Assembly (NCBI GenBank): GCA_001275005.1
Contig: JWZX01003092.1
Location: 1 to 47,499, forward strand
DNA: 47,499 bases
DNA from: Chrysochromulina tobinii
Taxonomy: Eukaryota > Haptophyta > Prymnesiales > Chrysochromulinaceae
Reading direction: 5' to 3'
The notes under the pieces were generated by a model, which saw only the letters and a list, made by a program, of their open reading frames with translations, searched no databases and was not told the origin of the DNA. Shown here piece after piece: positions 27,301-37,587 of the stretch. The position numbers were made by a program, and so were the translations under genes. The stretch's first letter is position 1, and each line of letters starts with the position of its first letter.

Positions 27301-30300
27301 GCCCTCGCGGGTGTTGAAGAGCTTCTGACCCGCGCTGCCGACGGCTGGGCAGCCTCGGCCGCGGCGGGCCTTTCAAGGCTGCCGGCACTCACGCACGCGT
27401 GGGTACAGCTCGAGCAGTTGGCGGCGCTCCATCGGCATGCCGCGTCGCTCAAGCAGCTCGCGCTGCGCGAAGAGGGCGTTCCAAATAAGGAGAGCGCCAT
27501 GTCCGATCTCCGATGCAGATACGAAGAGGCGCGTGCTTCCGAGCACTCGACTCGCATAGCTCTCAAGGCCCTCGTGGCCGGATCGCGAGACCGGCTCGCC
27601 TGGCTCAAGGCTACCGAGCGACTTGCTCAAGCACACGGCGCCCTCGCACTCTTGGCCACTCTCGAGAGCGCACGTGCCGAGGCCCTCGCCGGCGCGCGTC
27701 AGCTGCGTGTGCGCGAGTTGCAAGCGCAGCGACTCGGGAGCATTCGCGCGAAGCTCGAGGCATGCCGCGCGCAGGGATCCATTGACGAAGCTCACGGCGC
27801 GCGCCGGGCGCTCGGAGCGCTTGTGGGGGCGGAGAGCGAGGCTGGGGCGCGGTGGGCGCGTCTTTTCGGTGCGTGCGGCGGTGTTCGCGGCGCTCGAGAC
27901 GGCGCTCGAGCGCTCGCAACGGGCGCAGCGCGAGCTTGCGGCGGAGCTCACGGCAAGGCGCCAGGCGGAATCGAGGCAGCGACGTGCTGCCGCCTCTTCT
28001 CATGTGCGGCGGGCCACGACCTCACCACATAATAAGGAAGGCCCAAATAAGGAAGGCCCAAATAAGGAAGGCCGGGAGACCATGCTGCGTAGCACCGTGC
28101 ATGCAATCCAAGGGGAGGTTGACGCGCTCCGCGCGCTTATGAGCCTCTTGCCGAGCGAAGTGGAGCGGCTGCCGAGCTCGTGGCTGCGGCTCAATGTGGA
28201 TGAGTTGCTCGAAGAGGCAGCGATGCGACAACGGCACGCGGAGCACGTGGCGAAGGCGAGATCGCGCGAGCTCGAGGAGCACGAGCTTGCGATGCAAGCG
28301 ATGCGCGGCGCGACGAGCACCAGATTCCGTCGCGCTGCCCGGCTCACCAGCCAGCTGCACGCCTTCCAAGTTGCCAGCGGCGGCGCCTCCACCGCCGCTA
28401 GCGGCGCTGGCGGCAGCGGCGACGCCGGTGCCGGCAGCGGCGGCGGCGGTGGTGGCGCTGGCTGCGGCATCGAGATGACGCTTCCAGATGGTGGCGTGCC
28501 GCGAAGGCTCGAGCCCGAGGGCCAGTGGGAGCGTCGTCATGTACACGTGGCACTCGCGCACGCCGCCGGTGCCTTGCATGCGGGCGCGACGCCTCGTACG
28601 GTAGGCGGGCGCGAGGCCTTGCTGGCGGCGGTGCGGCTCCGACCGCCCAGATGGCTCTGTGAGCCCTCGAATCGTATCACGCCAGAGCAGCTGCTGGCTG
28701 CGGCCCAGCTCGTCGGCGTGCGAGTCGAGTTGAGCGGCGAGGCTAATAAGGCACGTATCGCTGGCCCCACTTGCCTTGTTAGGCCCGAGTGGAGCCTCCT
28801 GTGGCTTGGGCTTGAGCTCCTCCGAGCTCCCCTGCCGATCGGATGGTGCGACGTGCCGCCCGCTTTGCCCTGGCAGCTGCCAACGTTTGTGCTGGAGCGG
28901 GGGCCAGATCGGGGGCCAGAGTTGGATCGCGGGCTAGTCGCGGGCCACGTCGTGGACGATGGCGAGCCTGCGGTCCTCGCCGCGCTGAGCCGCGCGCTGC
29001 ACAAGCGGCCGAGTGCCTCGATGCCGCGCCCGAGCAGCTTCCCAGTCGACTTTTTCGAGCGTGGCACGTGCGTCACTGCCTCGTCCGACATTGCCTTTGG
29101 CGGCGACGTGCTGCACAACTCGAGCGCGACCAATGCAAAGGCGCGCCTCTTGTCCAATACGGAGGACTACGTGTCCTCGCCGAACATGACGGCGCTCACG
29201 CTGCACGTGCACAATTCCAACGCCGAGCAGGTGCTCGTGGGCATCCGCGTACTGCTCGGCTCGGCCCACCCTCATGACATCCCTGCGTCCTTCTCTCTCT
29301 TTGGGCGCACGATCGCGACACACGAGGGGCAAAGGCGCTGGTACGACGTGCCGCTGACCGAGGCGGAGGCGATCGCGGGCCACAGGCAGCTGACCCTCGT
29401 CTTCTCGGCGACGCACTCGGGCATCAACGTGCCCGTCATTGACGCGGTCGACGTGTACGCCCAATCCAAGGCGCAGTTTGGCTACGACGCGAAGCTCGCA
29501 ACCATGGTCGAGCAGTACCAGCTGATGGGCTCGGCTCTGGTGGACCGAAGCAAAGAGACCGAGGTGCGCGTCGCCACGGTGGCGGCCCCGGCTGCCGCTG
29601 CAATGGAGAGCGTCGTGACCTCCACCGCCCCTGCGATCGTTGGCGGGAGGTCCAAGGCTGCGAGATGGCAGCAGGAGATCAACGACCCCGTCGGGCCGCT
29701 TGGACCGTGGACCCTACGGGAACACCTCAAGTGTGAACACCTCAAGTTCAGCGGAGGGAAGCGTGCCCTCGACTTTTCGGGGGTGAGGGATTCGGACGGT
29801 TCCGGAGACGTCACTCTGGCGGGATTCGTCACTCAGGCGGGATTCGTCACTCTGGCGGGATTCGGCGACTTCGTCAGGTCCGTCGGCTTTACAGACGCAT
29901 CCCAGGCGCAGATCGAAGAGACATTCCAACACTTTGACGTGGATGGCTCAGGCCGGATCCCGTACGTGGAGCTTGACAAGAGGCTTCGCCAACGGCCGAT
30001 GGTGCAAGAGCCACCCCCCAAGCCGTCACCGTCAGGGGCGAGCAGCGCAGCAGCCCTCGCGCTCTTAACGACGCTCGAGGACACGGAGGCGGCTGCTGAC
30101 GCACCCGCACCCGCACCCGCCACCGGCGCCGCACCGAGCGCCACACCGAGCGCTGCACCGAGCGCCGCTCAAGGCCGCCACCCGCTTCTTCCCGCTCTCG
30201 TATCGGAGCTCGGATTCTTGCGGCAGCGGCGGAGGCTGCGCTGGCGCATGTACCGGCCTTTGGAGCCAGTCTGGCTCTTCTCGATCGCGGATGCGACCGA

Positions 30301-30829
30301 TGGTGGCGGGCGAACAACCTATGTGGACCTGCGCACGGGCGCCCGATACGACGCGTTCCCGAGCGAGTTGCTGCCTGCGCCGCCGCCTGTCGAGCCGCCC
30401 GTGCTCGTCGGCGGTTTCGCGGCCGTTGTCGAGGCCGAACGCGAGCGGCACGCGGCAGAAAAGCGCGCGGCGGCACGGCAGGCGCGGCGCGAGCAGCTCG
30501 CATCCGAGGCTGCGCACGCCGAGGCGGCGACGCGCGGGGTGCGTGCTGAGGCGCTCCGGCTGCGCCCGCGTTGCGCCGTCGAGCTCATGCACGCCGCGCG
30601 CGCCCTTCGCCTGGATTTGGTGGCCCAGCCCGAGCTTGCCTTCCTTGCGGAGCTTGCCCTCTGCTCCGCGCTGCCCGCCGGTTGGGAGCTCGTGCCCCAG
30701 GGGATAGCACCAGCAGGCGCCGTTGGGGCTGCCTCTGGCGCCGCGCCCGTGCGCTACCGCCACGTTGTGAGCGGCACAGTGCACTCGAGCCACCCGCTCG
30801 AGGCCGTCGCCACGCATTTTCGAGTGTGA
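24303..30829 (+). CDS. Giant IQ / coiled-coil / UBR4-like / EF-hand / WW-like protein (frames joined)
   Basis: The start is ATG 24303. Exon 1 ends at 24566, and an 84-nt GT-AG intron (24567-24650) joins it in phase to the next frame. Two further frame changes lie at 26454-26487 and about 27840-27870 (near TTTT at 27863-27866). Together the frames would encode about 2100 residues. In order: a Ser/Pro-rich start, Pro/Gln-rich tracts, IQ motifs (AATTIQRHYRVRHDW; AATRFQAAFRAQMTRARL), Ala-rich coiled coils, and a beta-rich domain near 29190-29500. That domain (IPASFSLFGRTI..., RRWYDVPLTEAE..., PVIDAVDVYAQSK) resembles a domain of the UBR4/BIG ubiquitin-ligase family. Next come two EF-hands (second loop DVDGSGRIPYVE) and WW-like segments near the C-terminus. 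Calmodulin binding and calcium response are inferred. The family is not recognised. Confidence 0.6.
26454..26487 (+). other. Frame break bounded by a 9-bp direct repeat
   Basis: CGGTGGCTC occurs at 26454-26462 and 26479-26487, in the same codon phase as read from the two flanking frames (Arg-Trp-Leu in both). Deleting 25 nt, one copy plus spacer, rejoins the frames exactly. No canonical GT-AG fits. It may be a small duplication, a micro-intron or an assembly error. Confidence 0.55.
28031..28074 (+). repeat. 15-bp tandem repeat, 3 copies, in frame
   Basis: The unit AATAAGGAAGGCCCA is repeated three times (the last copy one base short), encoding NKEGP pentapeptides within the giant IQ/EF-hand protein. 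Confidence 0.85.
29810..29863 (+). repeat. 18-bp tandem repeat, 3 copies, inside an EF-hand
   Basis: The unit GTCACTCTGGCGGGATTC occurs three times (middle copy one change), encoding VTLAGF, VTQAGF, VTLAGF. It begins within the calcium loop DSDGSGDVTLAGF of the first EF-hand, so two in-frame six-residue insertions lengthen the hand at loop position 13. Confidence 0.85.
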
Positions 30830-30931
30830 TGGTTCATGCTTAAGCTAGAGCTAGGCTGCCTACGGCTCGCTGTGATGGTTCACGCTTAAATTTTGAGCTA
30901 TAGGCAGCCTAGCCTTCAATGGGAGAGCAGG
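30830..30931. repeat. 3' region with direct repeats and a 13-bp hairpin
   Basis: GTGATGGTTCAyGCTTAA is present at 30827-30845 and 30871-30889; the first copy overlaps the stop codon of the giant gene. GCTAGGCTGCCTA (30850-30862) pairs perfectly with TAGGCAGCCTAGC (30901-30913). It may be a 3'-UTR structure. Confidence 0.7.
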
Positions 30932-31417
30932 ATGGGGTCACCACTTGCTCGAGTTTCGTCCAAAATCCTGTTTTGGAGATCAGGATCCGCACATTGCCCG
31001 CGAAGGCGCTCACCACGACGCGTATTTCCCGTCCACAAAACTTCGCGGGGTCGGAGGCCATTGATGCGGGCCTTGGCGTCGGAAGATACTGACCTCCAAA
31101 ACGACTTGCTGGCCGACATCGGTTGGGAAGAGGGTTCTGGCTCGGGCGAGCCAGGTTCGGGTTCGGGCGAGCCGAGTTCAGGCGAGCCTTCTCCGCAGCC
31201 TGAGGACCTTTCATTTCTTTACTACACAGTCCCAATCGTCGCTGTGTTGCTAGCCGTGTGCGCTTGCCTTTGCGTCTATTTGCGAAGGCGTGCGGCGAGG
31301 AGGAGCCAGATAACGCGTCTCTGGCAGCAGCATATCCAGGACGCTAGTTCGCAGGAGCCCTTTCTCGAAGCGAGTAAAGGCGGCTCCGTCAACTCTCCGG
31401 CGATGCGAGTCTCGTGA
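30932..31417 (+). CDS. Small single-pass membrane protein, hypothetical
   Basis: A short frame open from 30893; ATGs are at 30932 and 31064. The part after 31064 is acidic, then has a Gly/Ser/Glu-Pro repeat stalk (GSGSGEPGSGSGEPSSGEPS) and one clear hydrophobic helix, LYYTVPIVAVLLAVCACLCVYL. An Arg-rich stop-transfer (RRRAARR) and a ~40-residue tail follow. This is type I membrane topology without an obvious signal peptide, so the first exon may be missing. The 5' part (30932-31063) is basic and may not be coding. No family is recognised. Confidence 0.4.
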   Translation: MGSPLARVSSKILFWRSGSAHCPRRRSPRRVFPVHKTSRGRRPLMRALASEDTDLQNDLLADIGWEEGSGSGEPGSGSGEPSSGEPSPQPEDLSFLYYTVPIVAVLLAVCACLCVYLRRRAARRSQITRLWQQHIQDASSQEPFLEASKGGSVNSPAMRVS

Positions 31418-31821
31418 ATGGAGACGCCGGATGCTCAGGTGGAGACGCCGGATGCTCTCAGGTGGAGACGCGGAAGATGCAACTTTTTTACGAGACGGCT
31501 GCTGAACTTCCTCGCGAGTGCTGGTGCGCGGAGCGCGTTCGAAGCTTGTAGGTGCAAGCGGTGTGATCCACACGCCCGCGCGCACACTGCACACTCTACC
31601 GCACGTGTGACGTGAGTCGTCTCTGTCAAGATTTACACTCACACGCTCAAACACACAGCATCTCTCACACGCGCTCATATTTATTGTGACAGCTGATCTC
31701 CGGGGCCTGGAATGGACTCAGATCCAGATCTGGTATGGATGCACCCTTGTGCACGCACAGTCACATGCGCTTGCCCAGCTGAAGAGCTGGATTGAGGCGC
31801 CGCCCCCTCGTCTGTTTGGAC
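31418..31821. other. Gap with a 21-23 bp tandem repeat
   Basis: GGAGACGCCGGATGCTC(TC)AGGT is repeated at 31420-31440 and 31441-31463, with a partial third copy. Beyond this, a CA-rich stretch (31625-31680) leads to the 3' end of the NLR-like gene. No gene is visible. Confidence 0.55.
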
Positions 31822-34800
31822 TTAGCCCTTCCGTGAACTTGGGGCAGTGACCGGCCGTTTTGCGGCGTTGAGATTGGGGCCCCTGACCACGGGCAGTGAG
31901 TCGGCTCCAGGCGTGCTCGGGCGAGTCTCCTTGGGGATGGTCGCGAAGGTCGTCTTCGGGCTGTTGCCGCCGCTCTTGGCGCTGCCGGGGCGCTTAAGCG
32001 CGCTGTTAAGCGGCATGGCCGAGCCTGGCCTAGGCGGCCGGCCATGCTTGGGGCTGCCGCTTCGGGAGGGTTGCCCGTCACCGCCGTCTGCTGGGAGCAC
32101 GATTGAAAGTCCATGCGAGCCGCCGCGCACGGCGCCCCCATTCCCGCCGCCACCATCAAAGAGATTGATGGTGGCGGGCTGAGACCTCACCCCGTCGCGC
32201 ACGGGCACGGAGTCGATCCACGCGCTCACGGTAGTGAGTGTCTGCGAGAGCCGATTACGAGCCTCCGCCTGCGACTGCAGCACAGACAAGATGAGCATCG
32301 AGTCGCCCAACCGCTTGTCCTCCGCATACCTGCCACGATGCACAGCCATCAATGGCAATCGATGGTACTCAAAGGGCATCAATGGCAATCAACGGTACTC
32401 AAAGTGCATCAATGGCAATCCAGGTATCTATGTGGTATCTATGATAATCTAGATCATCAACGGTCATCAATGGGCGCCTCAACGTACATCTTCTCCTGAG
32501 GCGAGCTGTACTGAGTCTTGACGAAGACAGGCGCGGCGCCGCGCTCCACGGCGCGCTGTGCGGCAGCTTGACGCTGCAGCGCGCGGGCGCTCGGCTCGCG
32601 ATGAAGGACTGAGGCGGTCTGCGGGCGCGGCGAGCCATATGAGCGTATGGCTTGCTCGGCGTTCATGGTGCGTGCGAGCCCGATGGCGTTGCTGTACTCC
32701 TGCTGTGCGGATGCATCGAGGCGCACCGTGCACGGGCACTTGTCTTGCAGCCCGAGCAAGGTCCACATCATCGAGGCGAATGGATTGGAGCGCAGATCGA
32801 GCTCGCCGCCAGATCGCGCGAGCAGCCCCGTGCGCGGCGGCATGCCGGTCGCTTCGTACAGGGCGCTCGCCTCCTCGCCATAATTCTCCTCGAGCACACG
32901 TGCGAACTCATCGCCGCCGACAGGCCCGATGCGGTTGTTCACAATCGAGAGGACCTTGAGTTGTGAATCGGCGGAGGTGACAACGACAGCGAAGGCCTTC
33001 GCCGAGCGGTCCCCTAGCCGATTCGAATTTAGATTGAGGTTCGTCAGCGTCTTATTTTGGCACAGTGAGAGCCCGAGCGCCTCACCCACGGCGTCGCCGA
33101 TCTCGTCCGCCGACAGATTCAGCTGGCGCAGCGTCGAGGCAGGCGAGGCGAAGCTCTGTGCGATCATCTCCCAGTGCGGCGTGAGGGCGAGGGTCGAGCC
33201 AAGCTTGTTGGCCGTGAGCTCGAGGAAGATAGGGCACTTGTTCGAGGCGACGACAGCCGCGAGCGCCTCGGCGAGTGCGGTGCAGTCCTCGGGCTTCGCC
33301 TCGGGCGTCGTTCGAGACCCAGGGGGCGCTCCCGCCTTCGGGTTGTAGTTGGTGGCCAGGTTGATCAACGGCAACGCCGGTGCACGCATGCCGCGGAAGA
33401 CGGCCGCGAGTCCGCGATGGCCAAGCTGACACACGTGCAGCAGCACACGCTGCACGCCGCCTGCTCTGCTCAACAATCTCTCGATCGCCTCACCTCCCTT
33501 GGTGCCGAGCTCGTTGTAAGAGAGGTTGAGGCACGTGAGGGAGAAGTGCATGGTCGCGAGGTCACCCACCACACGCGTCGTCACGCCCGTCTTGAGCTCA
33601 TCTGACATGGAGAGGAGACCGGGGATCTGCATCTCGTCACTTCCTTTTTTGGTGCCGAAGCCCGAGATCTGGTCGAGCGAGATCCACTGCCGTCCGCCGT
33701 CGACGGAGACGCGCTCGAGGTGAGGCAGCTTCTTGATGCAGTGGATGAACTGCAAGTACTGCACATCGCCGAGGGGCGCGACGTCGGCTCCCTTGCCCGT
33801 GGGGTCCGTCTTCCCCTTGAAGAGTTCTATCGGCAGAGAGATGGAGCGCAGCCTCGTGTCCTGTACGTATTGCCCGTCAGGCTCGATGAGCAGGCAGAGG
33901 GTCTCGAAGGCGTCCAGGGAAAGTTCGTCGAATTGCCAGTGGCTCAGGTGCGAGCAGATCTGGCACGCGAGCCGCCCGCCGCCAAGCCGGAAAGCGCTCA
34001 TCGCGTACGGGTCGTTGAGCTTATCCTGAAGCGCCTTGCTGTCCGTGCATGCCTTGACAAGCTGCTCGAGCCCAAAGGTCTCGCGCAGCTGTGGCAGCAG
34101 GAAGTCGACGACCGCGGCCCCATCTTCTTCCGCGAGCCTCAAGAAGGGTGGCAGCTTCTTGGCTTCCGGCTCAAAGGCCCGATTCCAGTACGCGAGGGCG
34201 CCCGGGGGAGCGCCGGCGCCTAAGACTTTGGTCACGTCGGGTATGGGCACCGCCTTCTTGCTGCTCGTCATCTCGGCCGAGAGGCAACTGAACAGGTCCT
34301 TGGCGTTCTCAACGTCGGCGGGCATGCCGCCCGGCGTCTCGACGTTGAAGCGCGTGAGCACCGAGACAATGGCGCCCTCGAGGGCTTCGACATAGGAGGC
34401 GGGCATCGGCTCCTTAATTTGACCCGCCATGCGCTCGCGCAGATGGATTGCGAGCACGGCGAGCGAGGACGGGCTACCGGCGCTGCTTGAGAGGTAGAGC
34501 AGCATGGCGTTGAGAAGCTTCGGGTCCGACTTTTCGTACTGAGAGAGCAGCGCCAGACGGAAGGCCGTGTACCGCTCGTCTGCTTTGAGCTCGACATGCT
34601 TGGACATCAGCGGACTGTAGAGAGGGGATTCGATGGAATCAGAGGCAGTCAGAGGCCATCATGGGCCATGAGAGGCAATCAAGAGGCCATCAGAGGCAAT
34701 CAAGAGGCCATCAGAGGCAATCAGAGGGAATCCGATGCAAGCAGAGGCCGTCAGGGGCCATCAGAGGCAGTCAGAGGCAGTCAGAGGCAGTCAGAGGCCA

Positions 34801-37587
34801 TCAGAGGCCATCAGGGGCCATCAGGGGCCATCAGAGGCCATCAGTGGCGCTCGCCTGTAGAGTAGCGTGAGCTCCCAGTAGATGAAGTCGGGTTGCCGAC
34901 TTCCTTTTTTGGTCTCGGAGGGCGCGAATGTGAAGCGCAGCACGAGCCGGCACGTGCGGTGATGCGTTGGGTGAAGCCCGTCGCGCGTGAACATGTTGTC
35001 GCGCCGCATGCAGTCGATGCCCAGCTTGAACCCACCCATGTTCACTTGCTTTGCGCGTGAGACGAAGTAGAGCGCCTCGGCAAGCGCCCCCTTGGCTTGC
35101 TTTGTCGGTTCGTTGATGATGAGGGTCGAGCGCAGCACATCCGTCGTGCATGCCTCGGCGAGCTCGCCGTCCTTGAAACGGCTGTGGAATTCGTCACACG
35201 CGTGCTCGTGGATGGAGACAGCATCCTTGGGTGGCAGATGCTGAAGGTGCGCCGCGCTACTTTTGGAGATGTCATCTCCGATCGTCACGCTGCCCCCGAG
35301 CTGCGGCACGTCGTTGATGAGCCCAACGAGCGCCGCCTGCGCCACGTGAACGAGACATATTGCTCAGCGGCCATTCCGTCGCAATCAGAGGTACTCAGCT
35401 GGCCATCAGGCGCAATCAGAGGTAATCAGCTGGCCATCAGGCGCAATCACCTGCGCCAGGTCGCGGTACTTTTCGCTCACAACATAGAGCTCCTCCGTGC
35501 GCCACACGAGCTGCTGCCAGAGCGCCTTGCACGTCGTCGCGCCCAGATTTTCGCCCATCGGACGGAGAATCTGGCGTCGGCGAGCAAGGAGCACCAGCCG
35601 CTTAAGGAACCGATGGTGCGGTGCGGCCGCCCTCTCAAACCATTCTGTGTCGGCTTTCTCACCCGGGCGTGGTGTGGGCGCATCCTTGGCGCACTCGCAC
35701 ACAATGGCCTGCGCTTGCTCATCCGTCATCCCGAGCTTGCTCGAGATCACGCCGCTCTCTGCTCGCTTTGCCATTTCCTCGTCGAGCACCGTGAGCAAGG
35801 CAGGCGCCACTCGCGCACCGAGCTCCTTCCAATAATCAGACTTGGGCGCGCCGCCGTCCTTGAGCTCCTTGGGGATGCGCACGCACTTGCCGTCACCGTT
35901 GAAGGCGACCGCGCGGCCCTCCGGCAAGAAGTGTGCGCCATGCTTGAACCGATCGTAGCTGGTCATCCCTTCTATGCGCTCACGCTCGGGTTCCTCGAGT
36001 GCCCGGCAGTACAGCTTGTCATGCGCGGCACAGATCTGCGCGAAGTGGAGCATGTGCGGCAACCAGCGCGCCTTCGTTTGCCCAAACTGTCGCAGCTGCA
36101 ACTCGACGACCTTCTCCTGCTCTCGGGGCTGCAAGGGCAAGACGTCCATGCGCACGAAGCCGGGCCAGTCCACCGCGCACTGGTCCACGTACCTGCCATC
36201 GTCGGAGGCCATCATGGGCAGTCAAAGAACGCAACCCGATCGCAATCAGGCAGCAATTCGTCAGAGAACGCCATCCGATCGCAATCAGGCAGCAATTAGT
36301 CAGGGAACGCCATCCGATCGCAATCAGGCAGCAATTAGTCAGGGAACGCCACCCGATCGCAATCAGGCAGCAATCCAGAGTGTGCACGTACTGCGTACTG
36401 CGACATGCAACCGTCATTCGGTAGTGTTGGTGCGCGACGGTGCCGACCAAGTAAGAGCGCAGTTGGCTCGCCCGCCCCTTGCTGATCGAGAAGTCGAAGT
36501 CGTCGATGAGGAGCACGCACGCGCGCAGCCGCAGCGCCGCCTTCAGGAGGCGCACCCGAGGTTCGTCACCGGCAAATTCGGACGCCACGTACTCGAGGAG
36601 CGCCAGGGGAGTACCGTCGAGGTCACACTCTAGTAGGGGATCGCGTCGGCCATAGATGATGCGTAGGAGCTTGGCGCTCTCGAGGCTAATGGGCAGGAGC
36701 GGCAGCGCGCCCTGCCAGGGCGGCTGATTGCCTTTCTTGTCCAACGGCCCGCCGCACCGGAGAGATTCGAGCTCGCATGAGATCGCAATCTCGTACGCTA
36801 GCGTCGTGAGCATGACGCTCTTGCCCTCGCCTGGTCCGCACACGAGGAGGATAGGCGTGCTGCTCACCTCGCCCCGCTTGCGCTCCTCAGGGGGTGCGTC
36901 CACAAAGAAGGCGCACAAGTCAGACAGCGCAGACGCCTCCCCTAAGGCGTCCCCCCTCGGCCGTGGAGTCTGTGCCGACACCTTGACACTTCGGCACACA
37001 AAGTCGCCCGCAACCTTCGCCTCCTGGTCGCCGCCGCCGAGCGCGGCCATCTCGTCCTCCTCATCGACGGCCTTCGCGCCCTCCGTATACACAGCGCGCG
37101 CCACGCCCGTTAGCGGGTCGATGAACCGGCCCTTGCGTTCCTTCACGTTCTGCAGGTATGCGAAGTGCACCTTCTGGAACTCCTTGAGAGTGTAATTCGC
37201 CTCGACGGTGAAGATGCTCTCGGCGAATTTTTCGAGCTCGGCGCCTGCCTTCGCCGGGAAAAATATAACGGAGGAGTACTCGGCCACCACCTTGTACTCG
37301 CCGTTGGCCACCTTGGCCTTCGTATCCTTATCCTTCGCAAGCCCCTTGGCGAGCTTCGCCTCGTCCTTGGCCCGGCCGCGCGCGGAAGGCGCTACTTCCG
37401 CGCCCAGACCATCCACGAGTCGGACGGTGACCATCGGCATGTACACCGAATCGACGGGAGACCCCGACTTGGGGTCAATGATCACCGTCGGCAGGCCCTT
37501 TTTGTCGTCAATCTGCCGTGGGTCCTGGCCAGTGATCCGAATCTTGTCTACGGCGGTGCATGCCGCGGGACGCTTCGGAGCCGACAT
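31822..37587 (-). CDS. NLR-like STAND NTPase with leucine-rich repeats (5 exons)
   Basis: Exons on the minus strand: 37587-36392, 36192-35451, 35336-34855, 34614-32488 and 32329-31822. Joined they give exactly 1685 codons including the stop. Residues ~1-245 are an unrecognised N-terminal domain. A P-loop GPGEGKS (251-257) and a Walker B strand RACVLLIDDFD (~355-364) define a NACHT/STAND-type NTPase. TVACRST (392-398) sits at the sensor-like Arg position, and QYVDQCAV...FVRMDVLPLQPREQEKVVEL follows across the first intron, typical of the next NACHT segment. Exon 4 carries ribonuclease-inhibitor-type LRRs (LTCLNLSYNELGTKGGEAI; LTNLNLNSNRLGDRSAKAF; LKVLSIVNNRIGPVGGDEF). The C-terminal exon is basic with RPGSA motifs. 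The architecture matches NOD-like receptors. An immune role is inference, and plain signalling or cytoskeletal NTPase functions are possible. Confidence 0.75.
32330..32487 (-). other. NLR-like gene intron 4 (158 nt), 30-bp minisatellite
   Basis: The GT-AG intron begins GTACGTTGAGG and exon 5 begins GTATGCGGAGG after CAG, an imperfect boundary duplication. Two and a half copies of a 30-bp unit (plus strand catcaatggcaatc...) lie at 32347-32420. Splicing gives EKMYAEDKR. Read-through would instead stop after EKMYVEAPIDDR. Confidence 0.7.
34615..34854 (-). other. NLR-like gene intron 3 (240 nt), GC-AG, 10-11 bp repeats
   Basis: Exon 3 ends CTCTACAG and the intron also ends CTCTACAG. The intron begins GCGAGC, and no GT lies within the duplicated boundary, so this is a GC-AG intron. 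About twenty degenerate 10-11 bp units (plus strand catcagaggc, aatcagaggc, agtcagaggc) fill 34637-34845. Splicing gives LLYS-PLMSKH in phase. Confidence 0.75.
35337..35450 (-). other. NLR-like gene intron 2 (114 nt), 31-bp minisatellite
   Basis: The GT-AG intron has the exon before it ending TGGCGCAG and the intron itself ending TGGCGCAG, an exact 8-bp duplication. Two full 31-bp repeats lie at 35381-35411 and 35412-35442 (core gcaatcagaggtaatcag). Unspliced, the frame stops inside the intron. Confidence 0.8.
36193..36391 (-). other. NLR-like gene intron 1 (199 nt), 39-bp minisatellite
   Basis: The GT-AG intron starts GTACGTGCAC, and exon 2 starts GTACGTGGAC directly after CAG. About four copies of a 39-bp unit (plus strand core gatcgcaatcaggcagcaat) fill 36218-36375. 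Read in the exon 1 frame it would encode repeated CCLIAIGWRSLTN. The joined product reads CRSTQ-YVDQ, restoring the NTPase domain. Confidence 0.8.

Noticed and set aside
27840-27870. Intron between the two frames of the giant gene
   Set aside because: The coding-like parts of both frames meet within about 30 nt, leaving no room for a normal intron. An indel near TTTT is more likely.
34637-34845. Regularly repeated ~10-bp units that could look like a CRISPR array
   Set aside because: Units are contiguous with no unique spacers, they sit exactly between two in-phase exons, and the genome is eukaryotic. A minisatellite intron explains them.
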